Origin: Pseudescherichia sp031998825
Lineage (GTDB): Bacteria; Pseudomonadota; Gammaproteobacteria; Enterobacterales; Enterobacteriaceae
Reading direction: 5' to 3'
Length of the DNA stretch: 64,000 nt
Assembly (NCBI RefSeq): GCF_031998825.1
Contig: NZ_DAMACX010000008.1
Coordinates: 1 to 64,000, forward strand
Shown here: positions 42,973 through 50,838 of the stretch, in pieces
Position numbering within the stretch: the first letter of the stretch is position 1
Layout: the number at the start of each line of letters is the position of its first letter
Notes under the pieces: generated by a model
Told to the model about the DNA's origin: nothing
Databases searched by the model: none
Seen by the model: the letters and a program-made list of their open reading frames with translations, nothing else
Position numbers and translations under genes: made by a program

Positions 42973-43677
42973 ATGCGCCTGGTTCAGCTATCTCATCACT
43001 CTCTTGCTTTTCCCTCCCCGGAAGGGGCGCTGCGTGAACCAAACGGACTGTTGGCGCTGGGAGGCGATCTCAGTCCGGCTCGTCTGCTGATGGCCTACCA
43101 GCGGGGCATTTTCCCCTGGTTTTCACCCGGCGACCCGATCCTCTGGTGGTCCCCCGATCCGCGGGCGGTGCTGTGGCCTGACCGCTTTCACGTTAGCCGC
43201 AGCATGAAGCGCTTTCATAAAAACTCGCCCTACCGCGTGACGCTGAACCACGATTTTGGCCGGGTGATTGACGGCTGCGCTGCAGATCGCCATGAAGGTA
43301 CCTGGATCACACCCGCCGTAGTGCTGGCCTACCATCGTCTGCATGAGCTGGGCCATGCTCACTCCATTGAGGTCTGGGAGGAAGACGAGCTGGTCGGAGG
43401 GATGTACGGCGTCGCCCAGGGCGCATTGTTCTGCGGCGAATCGATGTTTAGCCGTCGGGTCAACGCCTCCAAGACCGCCCTGCTGGTATTTTGCGCCGAG
43501 TTTTTACGTCAGGGGGGCGAGCTGATTGACTGCCAGGTGCTGAACGAGCATACCGCCTCGCTGGGCGTGGACGAAATGCCGCGTCGGGAATACCTTCAGC
43601 ACCTCGATCGCCTGCGTCATCGGCCGCTATCTCCCCGTTGCTGGCTGCCACGCACCTTATTTACGCCAGCCCTATGA
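42973..43677 (+). CDS. aat: Leucyl/phenylalanyl-tRNA--protein transferase
   Basis: 234 residues from the ATG giving MRLVQLSHHS, the E. coli start and length; TTG codons upstream in frame are less likely. Aat attaches Leu or Phe to proteins with N-terminal Arg or Lys, creating N-degrons for ClpS-ClpAP. FPSPEGALREPNGLLALGGDL and the core WWSPDPRAVL and GGMYGV segments are family hallmarks. Its functional partners clpA and clpS lie just beyond infA, so the whole N-degron pathway is clustered here. Confidence 0.97.
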   Translation: MRLVQLSHHSLAFPSPEGALREPNGLLALGGDLSPARLLMAYQRGIFPWFSPGDPILWWSPDPRAVLWPDRFHVSRSMKRFHKNSPYRVTLNHDFGRVIDGCAADRHEGTWITPAVVLAYHRLHELGHAHSIEVWEEDELVGGMYGVAQGALFCGESMFSRRVNASKTALLVFCAEFLRQGGELIDCQVLNEHTASLGVDEMPRREYLQHLDRLRHRPLSPRCWLPRTLFTPAL

Positions 43678-43704
43678 ATGTTTTCGGCATATTTTCTTCC
43701 AGAG

Positions 43705-43713
43705 TGCTATAAT
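43705..43713 (+). promoter_or_regulatory. Extended -10 promoter upstream of infA
   Basis: TGCTATAAT is a perfect extended -10 (TGN plus TATAAT) about 250 bases before the infA ATG. The -35 position holds only a weak match, as is common with extended -10 promoters. In E. coli infA is also served by more than one promoter. Confidence 0.55.
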
Positions 43714-43959
43714 AGCGGCGCAGAGTAGCTTCTGCCTGTTGCCCCGCCGCCGCTTGGGAATAGCTCGAATCAGGTAACGCCCATCGTTTATCTTATCGCT
43801 CCCCTTTAGGTTTGCGCTTTTTTGCGCCGCTTCGCTGGCGCGAGGGTAATACGCCAAGGTTACTTTGCTGCGTTTTATCAGCACAAATCTTTACTTAACA
43901 GACGAACTTCGGCATTATCTTGCCGGTTCAAAAATTTTGGTAGTGATACCCCCGAGGAC

Positions 43960-44181
<222 letters not shown>

Positions 44182-44224
44182 TCGCATCGCTGCTGTGCGG
44201 TAATTGCACAGAGTCTAAATAGTA

Positions 44225-44256
44225 AAAGGCCGGGAATTATCCCGGCCTTTTTTATT
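44225..44256. terminator. infA terminator, copy 1 of a duplicated hairpin
   Basis: AAAGGCCGGG-AATTAT-CCCGGCCTTT is a 10-bp stem with a T-run after it. The same 32 bases recur exactly at 44380-44411. Confidence 0.9.
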
Positions 44257-44286
44257 TCTGCTATCTCCTGTGGCGCATAGCTTCTT

Positions 44287-44359
44287 GTAGGCCGGATAAG
44301 GCCATAGCCGCCATCCGGCATAGCAGGCCGCCGGGCGGCGCTGCGCTTGCCCGGCCTAC
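44287..44359. repeat. REP pair (BIME-like) between infA and clpA
   Basis: GTAGGCCGGATAAGGC (from 44287) opens one REP unit. A second, inverted unit runs GCCGGGCGGCGCTGCGC and ends CCGGCCTAC at 44359. The outer ends, GTAGGCCGG and CCGGCCTAC, are inverted repeats. The pair lies between the two copies of the duplicated terminator. Confidence 0.75.
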
Positions 44360-44379
44360 GGTTCAGCCTCTGGATATAG

Positions 44380-44411
44380 AAAGGCCGGGAATTATCCCGG
44401 CCTTTTTTATT
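44380..44411. terminator. Terminator copy 2, serving convergent clpA
   Basis: An exact repeat of the 32 bases at 44225-44256, including the flanking A and T tracts. The sequences outside the repeat differ. It lies 16 bases past the clpA stop and can terminate transcription in both directions. Confidence 0.88.
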
Positions 44412-44426
44412 GGCGTAAGTGAGAGA

Positions 44427-46703
44427 TTAATGCGCCGCTTCCGGCTTGTGCTTCTGCGCACCCTGGAAGCCGTAGGTCAGCTCATTTTTCTCTACATCCA
44501 GCTCGACCGTCACCTGACCACCATCCACCAGTGAACCAAACAGCAGCTCGTTGGCCAGCGGTTTTTTCAGGTTGTCCTGGATCACGCGTGCCATTGGACG
44601 TGCGCCCATTGCGCGATCGTAGCCCTTCTCTGCCAGCCAGTCGCGTGCTTCCTGACTGACCTCCAGCGAGACGCCTTTCTGATCCAGCTGCACCTGAAGC
44701 TCGACGATGAACTTATCCACCACCTGATGAATAACCTCGGTAGAGAGGTGATCGAACCAAATAATGTTGTCGAGACGGTTACGGAACTCCGGCGTAAAGA
44801 TCTTCTTGATCTCCTCCATCGCATCGGTGCTGTTATCCTGATGGATAAGACCAATGGATTTACGCTCGGTTTCACGTACCCCGGCGTTGGTGGTCATCAC
44901 CAGCACCACGTTACGGAAGTCTGCTTTACGCCCGTTGTTATCGGTCAGGGTACCGTTATCCATCACCTGCAACAGCAGGTTAAAGACGTCCGGGTGCGCC
45001 TTCTCGATCTCATCGAGCAGCAGTACCGCGTGCGGATGCTTGATCACCGCGTCCGTTAACAACCCACCCTGATCGAAGCCAACGTATCCCGGAGGCGCAC
45101 CAATCAGGCGGCTGACGGTATGACGCTCCATATACTCGGACATATCGAAGCGCAGCAGCTCAATGCCGAGCGCTTTGGAGAGCTGAACCGTGACTTCGGT
45201 TTTACCGACCCCGGTCGGGCCGGCAAACAGGAACGACCCTACCGGCTTATGATCCTGACCAAGACCGGCACGGCTCATCTTAATGGCTTCGGTTAAGGCC
45301 TCAATGGCTTTATCCTGACCAAAGACCAGCATTTTCAGGCGTTCGCCAAGGCTCTTCAGCGTATCGCGATCGCTCTGGGAAACGCTCTTCTCAGGAATAC
45401 GGGCGATGCGGGCCACCACCGTTTCGATATCCGCCACGTTGATGGTTTTTTTACGCTTGCTGACCGGCATCAGGCGCGCACGCGCTCCGGCCTCGTCAAT
45501 CACGTCGATAGCCTTATCCGGCAGATGACGGTCGTTAATGTATTTCACCGCCAGCTCCACCGCTGCACGTACCGCTTTCGCGGTGTAACGCACGTCGTGG
45601 TGCGCTTCGTACTTCGGCTTCAGCCCGTTGATGATCTGCACCGTCTCTTCAACAGACGGTTCGGTGATATCAATTTTCTGGAAACGACGCGCCAGCGCAC
45701 GGTCTTTCTCAAAGATGTTGCTGAACTCTTGATAGGTCGTAGAGCCCATCACGCGGATCTTGCCGCTGGAAAGCAGCGGTTTGATCAGGTTGGCGGCATC
45801 GACCTGTCCACCCGAGGCGGCACCCGCCCCGATAATGGTGTGGATCTCATCGATAAACAGGATGCTGTTGCTGTCCTGCTCGAGCTGCTTCAGCAGCGCC
45901 TTGAAACGTTTCTCGAAATCACCGCGGTATTTGGTACCTGCCAGCAATGAACCAATGTCCAGCGAGTAGATAGTGCAGTCGGCCATCACTTCCGGCACGT
46001 CACCCTGCACGATACGCCAGGCCAGACCTTCCGCAATCGCCGTTTTACCGACGCCGGATTCGCCCACCAGCAGCGGGTTGTTTTTACGACGACGACAGAG
46101 TACCTGGATAGCTCGCTCAAGCTCCCTGTCGCGGCCGATCAGCGGATCGATCCCGCCGACACGAGCAAGCTGATTGAGATTGGTGGTGAAGTTTTCCATA
46201 CGTTCCTCCCCGCCTGCCTGCTCTTCGTGATTTGCCTGGCTGCCGGGATCGGAAGCCTGATTCGGTTCGTCTTTCCGCGTGCCGTGGGAGATAAAGTTCA
46301 CCACGTCGAGACGGCTCACCTCATGCTTACGCAGCAGATAGGCAGCCTGAGACTCCTGCTCGCTGAAGATAGCGACCAGTACGTTCGCGCCGGTCACTTC
46401 GCTACGGCCGGAGGACTGAACGTGGAATACCGCACGCTGCAATACGCGCTGGAAGCTGAGCGTCGGTTGCGTATCGCGCTCGTCTTCGCTGACGGGCAGC
46501 ACGGGTGTGGTTTGTTCGATGAAGGCTTCGAGTTCCTGACGCAGCGCCACCAGATCGACGGAGCACGCTTCAAGCGCCTCGCGAGCCGATGGATTGCTGA
46601 GCAGAGCCAGCAATAAGTGCTCGACGGTCATAAACTCATGTCGGTGCTCGCGCGCTCTGGCGAAAGCCATGTTTAAACTGAGTTCCAGTTCCTGGTTGAG
46701 CAT
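44427..46703 (-). CDS. clpA: ATP-dependent Clp protease ATP-binding subunit ClpA
   Basis: 758 residues from the ATG giving MLNQELELSL, the E. coli length. The N-domain (1-140) binds ClpS. Two AAA+ modules follow, with Walker A GESGVGKTA near 214-222 and GPTGVGKTE near 495-503. The IGL loop (IGLIHQDN near 617) docks into ClpP. ClpAP degrades N-degron and SsrA-tagged proteins. The gene lies 28 bases after clpS on the same strand. Confidence 0.98.
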   Translation of the reverse strand: MLNQELELSLNMAFARAREHRHEFMTVEHLLLALLSNPSAREALEACSVDLVALRQELEAFIEQTTPVLPVSEDERDTQPTLSFQRVLQRAVFHVQSSGRSEVTGANVLVAIFSEQESQAAYLLRKHEVSRLDVVNFISHGTRKDEPNQASDPGSQANHEEQAGGEERMENFTTNLNQLARVGGIDPLIGRDRELERAIQVLCRRRKNNPLLVGESGVGKTAIAEGLAWRIVQGDVPEVMADCTIYSLDIGSLLAGTKYRGDFEKRFKALLKQLEQDSNSILFIDEIHTIIGAGAASGGQVDAANLIKPLLSSGKIRVMGSTTYQEFSNIFEKDRALARRFQKIDITEPSVEETVQIINGLKPKYEAHHDVRYTAKAVRAAVELAVKYINDRHLPDKAIDVIDEAGARARLMPVSKRKKTINVADIETVVARIARIPEKSVSQSDRDTLKSLGERLKMLVFGQDKAIEALTEAIKMSRAGLGQDHKPVGSFLFAGPTGVGKTEVTVQLSKALGIELLRFDMSEYMERHTVSRLIGAPPGYVGFDQGGLLTDAVIKHPHAVLLLDEIEKAHPDVFNLLLQVMDNGTLTDNNGRKADFRNVVLVMTTNAGVRETERKSIGLIHQDNSTDAMEEIKKIFTPEFRNRLDNIIWFDHLSTEVIHQVVDKFIVELQVQLDQKGVSLEVSQEARDWLAEKGYDRAMGARPMARVIQDNLKKPLANELLFGSLVDGGQVTVELDVEKNELTYGFQGAQKHKPEAAH

Positions 46704-46731
46704 TGGGCACCCCCTCAATAGTTTGCCTTAA

Positions 46732-47052
46732 TCAGGCGAGTTCCTGCGTACACAACAACGGATGTTCGTTCTCCCGGGCATACTTGTTCACCATCTCCAC
46801 CTTGGTCTCTGCTACTTCAGCAGTAAAAATGCCGCAGATGGCTTTCCCGTGATAGTGAACCGTGAGCATCAATTGCGTGGCGCGTTCTACATCATAAGAA
46901 AAGAACTTTTGTAGCACGTCAATAACAAATTCCATCGGCGTGTAGTCATCGTTCATTAACATAACTTTATACATAGCTGGCGGTTTTAGCGCGTCGCGCA
47001 GCTTATCCGCCGCCAATTGGTCAAAATCCAGCCAATTATTAGACTTACCCAT
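46732..47052 (-). CDS. clpS: ATP-dependent Clp protease adaptor ClpS
   Basis: 106 residues, as in E. coli. ClpS captures proteins with N-terminal Leu, Phe, Trp or Tyr and hands them to ClpA. The binding-pocket segment MLMNDDYTPMEFVIDVL (about residues 31-47) and HYHGKAICGIFTAEVAETK are conserved. It heads the clpS-clpA operon and is divergent from cspD over a 329-base gap. Confidence 0.98.
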   Translation of the reverse strand: MGKSNNWLDFDQLAADKLRDALKPPAMYKVMLMNDDYTPMEFVIDVLQKFFSYDVERATQLMLTVHYHGKAICGIFTAEVAETKVEMVNKYARENEHPLLCTQELA

Positions 47053-47381
47053 CGTTGTTCGCTTTCATCTAAGGTTGCCATTTCCGACAGAGTGCACCCT
47101 GTCGTTGACTTGAGTCTAGATGCATTTTGAATCTACATCAGGATCCAGATAACTAACATCTATCATTGCTATTCGCGAGGGCTGTCACAAACCCAGGCAA
47201 TAGCGTTAACTGCTTCAAATTTTTGAGTGAATCATCCTGCCGGACGCTGCCAAACGCTTGACGCTAACCCCGATTTATCTAAATTGTACAAGCGAGAGTT
47301 GGCGAGGTTTTGAACAAACCCAGACTCTGCCACCGGTTCATTCCATCTTACTCAAAGAAGATTAACGAAGGATGTCGAAGC
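47053..47381. promoter_or_regulatory. Divergent clpS-cspD intergenic region
   Basis: 329 bases with no coding sequence I can support. It must contain the clpS-clpA and cspD promoters. In E. coli cspD is induced in stationary phase and its gene lies in the same position. I see no hairpin or repeat strong enough to report. Confidence 0.45.
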
Positions 47382-47615
47382 ATGGAAACGGGTACTGTTA
47401 AATGGTTCAACAACGCTAAAGGGTTCGGTTTTATCTGCCCTGAGGGCGGCGGCGAAGATATTTTCGCTCACTATTCTACCATCCAGATGGATGGTTACAG
47501 AACGCTCAAGGCAGGGCAAACCGTCCATTTTGATGTACATCAGGGGCCGAAAGGCAATCATGCCAGCGTCATCGTGCCCATTGAAGCAGTGGCGATCGTC
47601 GAGGCCGTCGCCTGA
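47382..47615 (+). CDS. cspD: Cold-shock-like protein CspD (replication inhibitor)
   Basis: 77 residues from the ATG giving METGTVKWFN; E. coli CspD has 74 and the extra residues are at the C-terminus (VAIVEAVA). One cold-shock OB domain carries RNP1 KGFGFI (13-18) and RNP2 DIFAHY (26-31). In E. coli CspD dimers bind single-stranded DNA, block replication and increase persistence in stationary phase. GAAGGATG provides the ribosome site. A shared bidirectional terminator separates it from macB. Confidence 0.96.
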   Translation: METGTVKWFNNAKGFGFICPEGGGEDIFAHYSTIQMDGYRTLKAGQTVHFDVHQGPKGNHASVIVPIEAVAIVEAVA

Positions 47616-47650
47616 CGCCGCTTAGCTTTAATTGTGTACATCCCGCTCCT

Positions 47651-47679
47651 AAAATGCCAGCCCGCAAGCTGGCATTTTT
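47651..47679. terminator. Bidirectional terminator between cspD and macB
   Basis: AAAATGCCAGC (47651-47661), loop CCGCAA and GCTGGCATTTT (47668-47678) form a perfect 11-bp stem with T-runs in both directions, between two convergent genes. Confidence 0.92.
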
Positions 47680-47686
47680 ATCGTCC

Positions 47687-49630
47687 CTACTCCCGCGCCA
47701 GCGCCTCGACCGGATCGAGTCGGGCGGCGTTGCGCGCTGGCAGCCAGCCAAACAGCACGCCGGTAAAGGTTGAGCAGACGAACGCCGTTATCAGCGCAAC
47801 CGGGGAGAAGCCAATCTCCCAGCCGGGTAAAAAGAGCTGAAGCGTAAAGGCAATCAGCATCGACAGGCAGACGCCCAGCGCGCCGCCCACCAGACAGACC
47901 AGCACCGCCTCGATCAAAAACTGTGACAGCACGTCGCTTTTCCGCGCCCCGACCGCCATCCGGATGCCGATCTCCCGGGTGCGCTCGGTGACCGAGACCA
48001 GCATAATGTTCATGACGCCAATGCCGCCCACCAGCAGCGAGATCACCGCCACCAGCGTCAGGAACAGCTGTAGAGTACGTGTGGTCTTTTCCGCCGTTTT
48101 CAAGATCCCATCCATGTTCCAGGTGAAGAAATCTTTTTTACCGTGGCGCAGGGTAAGCAGGCGCGTCAGCTGAAGTTCAGCCCGTTCACTGCTGTAGCCT
48201 TCGTTCACCCGTACGGTGATGGAGTTCAGCCACGACTGACCCATAATGCGTCCGGACATGGTGGTATAGGGCAGCCAGACGCGCAGGATCTTGCTGCTGC
48301 CGAACATGCTCTGCTTCTCCTGAGCTACGCCGATGACCGTTGCGGGCATATTCCCCACCAGCACAATCTCGCCCACCACCCGGGCTTTATTCGGGAAGAG
48401 CTGTCGTCGGGTATTCTCGTCCAGGATCACAACCTGAGCGCGACCGTTGAGCTGCTGATCGTTGAAGGTGGTCCCCTCGCTAAAGGTCATGCCATAGACG
48501 TTGAAGTACTGCCCGCTGACGCCGTTAGCGCTGGCGGCCACGTCGATACCGCCGTAGCGCAGGCGCAAATTCTGGGAAACTGCCGGGGTCGCCGAGCGAA
48601 CCCAGGGCTGCTTCTGAATGGCGATCAGATCGTCATACTTCAGCGCCTGCTGATACTGTGGATCGTCATCACCGAAATCTTTCCCCGGATAGACGTCAAT
48701 GGTGTTAGTGCCAATGGCGCGGATATCCGCCAGCACCAGCTGTTTGGCGGCATCGCCCACCACCACAATCGACACCACCGAGGCGATGCCGATAATAATC
48801 CCCAGCATGGTCAGCAGGGTGCGCATCTTGTTAGCCGCCATCGCCCGCCACGCCATGGTCAACGCCTCGCGAAAGCCGCTGCTGAACTGCCGCCAGCCGT
48901 TATCAGGCTGTACGCTGGGCTGCTGACGGACGGCTTCCGGCTTCACGGCAGGCGGCGGGTTGCGGATAATCTCACCGTCGCGGATCTCTATGATCCGCTC
49001 GGCTTGGGCCGCCACCTGCGGATCGTGGGTAACGATAATTACCGTATGCCCCGCGTCACGCAGCTGGTGGAGGATCGCCATCACCTCCTCCCCGGAATGG
49101 CTGTCCAGCGCCCCGGTTGGCTCATCGGCGAGGATCACCTGCCCACCGTTCATCAGCGCCCTGGCGATACTGACCCGCTGCTGCTGGCCACCGGAGAGCT
49201 GTGAGGGCTGATAGCTCTCCCGCTCCGCCAGCCCAAGACGTTGCAGCAGTTCATGAGCGCGAGCCAGCCGCGCCTTGCGCTCGGTACCGGCGTAGACCGC
49301 AGGCACCTCCACGTTCTGCGCCGCCGTCAGGTGGGAGAGCAGATGATAGCGCTGGAAGATAAAACCGAAATGCTCCCGGCGCAGGCGGGCCAGCGCATCC
49401 CCGTCCAGCGTGGCGACGTCCACCCCCGCCACGCGATAGCGGCCGCTGGTGGGTTTATCCAGGCAGCCAAGGATATTCATCAGGGTCGATTTACCGGAGC
49501 CGGACGCGCCGACAATGGCAACCATCTCTCCAGCGGCGATATCCAGCGTGACGCCTTTCAGCACCTCGACCATACCGTCGCCAGAGGGGTAGCTGCGGCG
49601 AATATCACGCAGCTCAAGCAGCGCCGTCAT
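47687..49630 (-). CDS. macB: Macrolide/enterotoxin export ATP-binding/permease protein MacB
   Basis: 647 residues. MacB works with MacA and TolC to export macrolides, peptides and possibly protoporphyrin by a mechanotransmission mechanism. The N-terminal ATPase has Walker A GASGSGKST (41-49), signature LSGGQ (145-149) and Walker B VILADE (165-170). One membrane helix near 275 precedes a large periplasmic domain, and three C-terminal helices complete the type VII exporter fold. Its ATG overlaps the macA stop by 4 bases. Confidence 0.97.
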   Translation of the reverse strand: MTALLELRDIRRSYPSGDGMVEVLKGVTLDIAAGEMVAIVGASGSGKSTLMNILGCLDKPTSGRYRVAGVDVATLDGDALARLRREHFGFIFQRYHLLSHLTAAQNVEVPAVYAGTERKARLARAHELLQRLGLAERESYQPSQLSGGQQQRVSIARALMNGGQVILADEPTGALDSHSGEEVMAILHQLRDAGHTVIIVTHDPQVAAQAERIIEIRDGEIIRNPPPAVKPEAVRQQPSVQPDNGWRQFSSGFREALTMAWRAMAANKMRTLLTMLGIIIGIASVVSIVVVGDAAKQLVLADIRAIGTNTIDVYPGKDFGDDDPQYQQALKYDDLIAIQKQPWVRSATPAVSQNLRLRYGGIDVAASANGVSGQYFNVYGMTFSEGTTFNDQQLNGRAQVVILDENTRRQLFPNKARVVGEIVLVGNMPATVIGVAQEKQSMFGSSKILRVWLPYTTMSGRIMGQSWLNSITVRVNEGYSSERAELQLTRLLTLRHGKKDFFTWNMDGILKTAEKTTRTLQLFLTLVAVISLLVGGIGVMNIMLVSVTERTREIGIRMAVGARKSDVLSQFLIEAVLVCLVGGALGVCLSMLIAFTLQLFLPGWEIGFSPVALITAFVCSTFTGVLFGWLPARNAARLDPVEALARE

Positions 49631-50742
49631 GGCGTGGCTCCGGCGCTCTCCTGGCCGATGACGACCTCATCACCCTCCTCCAGGCCTTTCGCGACCTCAA
49701 CGTCGGTGTCGTTGCGCGCCCCGAGAGTCACCTCCCGCTCGCGGGTTTCACCGTTACGCAGCAACGTGACCTTGTAACGGTTATCACCAATGGGCTCACC
49801 CAGCGCCGCCAGCGGAATGGTTAGCACGTTTTTCACCGTGGAGAGCTGGATATGCACCTGAGCGGTCATCTCCAGCCGCAGTACACCCTGCGGGTTCGGC
49901 ACCTCAAAACGCGCATAGTAGAAGATGGCATCGTTGACCTTCTCCGGCGTTGGCAGAATGTCTTTCAGCACCCCTTCGTAGCGCGTCAGCGGATCCCCCA
50001 GCACGGTAAACCATGCCTTCTGCCCCGGCTTAAGGTGAATAACGTCAGCCTCGGAGACCTGAGCTTTTACCAGCATGGTGCTCATATCCGCCAGGGTCAG
50101 AATGTTAGGCGCCTGCTGGGCGGCAATCACCGTCTGGCCTTGCAGGGTGGTAATCTGCGTCACTTCCCCCGCCATCGGGGCGATAATGCGCGTGTAGTCG
50201 AGGTTAGTTTTTGCCGTGTCGAGGGTGGCCTGGTTGCGCTTGATCTGCGCCTCGATGGTGCCAGTCTGGGCCTCCTTCACCGCCAGCTCGGTGGCGGCGC
50301 TATCGAGATCCTGGCGCGATACCGCCTGGGTCTTCGCCAGCTGCTGCTGACGAGAGAGCGTGACCGCCGCCAGCTTTTTCTCCGCCTCCGCCTGACGGCG
50401 CTGGGCGCGCAGCTCCATCAGGGTCGCCTCCACTTCGCGGATCTGGTTTTGCGCCTGCTCGGGATCGATCACCCCCAGCAGCTGATCCTTTTTCACCTTA
50501 TCGCCGATGTTAACCGACAGCGTCTTCAGCTGCCCGCTCACCTGGGCACCCACATCAACCTTGCGAAGGGCGTCCAGCTTACCCGTTGCCAGCACGCTCT
50601 GCTGAAGCTCCCCTGGACGCACGATCAGCGTCTGATACTGCGCGATCGGCGCGTTGAGCTGCCGCCATCCCCAGACGGCGATAACCAGCAGGAGCAGCGC
50701 CAGCGCGACGTAAATCTTCCTGCGTTTTCCCTTAAGATTCAT
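49627..50742 (-). CDS. macA: Macrolide efflux periplasmic adaptor MacA
   Basis: 371 residues, as in E. coli. A single N-terminal membrane helix (about residues 10-27) anchors the protein. The periplasmic part has a lipoyl domain (VGAQVSGQLKTLSVNIGDKV), an alpha-helical hairpin (about 95-165) that meets TolC, and beta-barrel and membrane-proximal domains. It overlaps macB by 4 bases. E. coli has ybjX upstream; here the next gene is ybjD. Confidence 0.97.
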   Translation of the reverse strand: MNLKGKRRKIYVALALLLLVIAVWGWRQLNAPIAQYQTLIVRPGELQQSVLATGKLDALRKVDVGAQVSGQLKTLSVNIGDKVKKDQLLGVIDPEQAQNQIREVEATLMELRAQRRQAEAEKKLAAVTLSRQQQLAKTQAVSRQDLDSAATELAVKEAQTGTIEAQIKRNQATLDTAKTNLDYTRIIAPMAGEVTQITTLQGQTVIAAQQAPNILTLADMSTMLVKAQVSEADVIHLKPGQKAWFTVLGDPLTRYEGVLKDILPTPEKVNDAIFYYARFEVPNPQGVLRLEMTAQVHIQLSTVKNVLTIPLAALGEPIGDNRYKVTLLRNGETREREVTLGARNDTDVEVAKGLEEGDEVVIGQESAGATP

Positions 50743-50838
50743 AAAAATTCCGGATAGTTAAGCTGACTACACTGAAACAATTCTATATGAACCGCCAGCG
50801 GCTGGAACCCTCTCTTTTTTTGCCTGAACGATTCAGGA

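Noticed and set aside
44225..44411. The 32-base repeats at infA/clpA considered as ends of a small mobile element
   Set aside because: Each copy is itself a terminator hairpin in direct orientation with no target duplication, and the interior is REP sequence without a gene.
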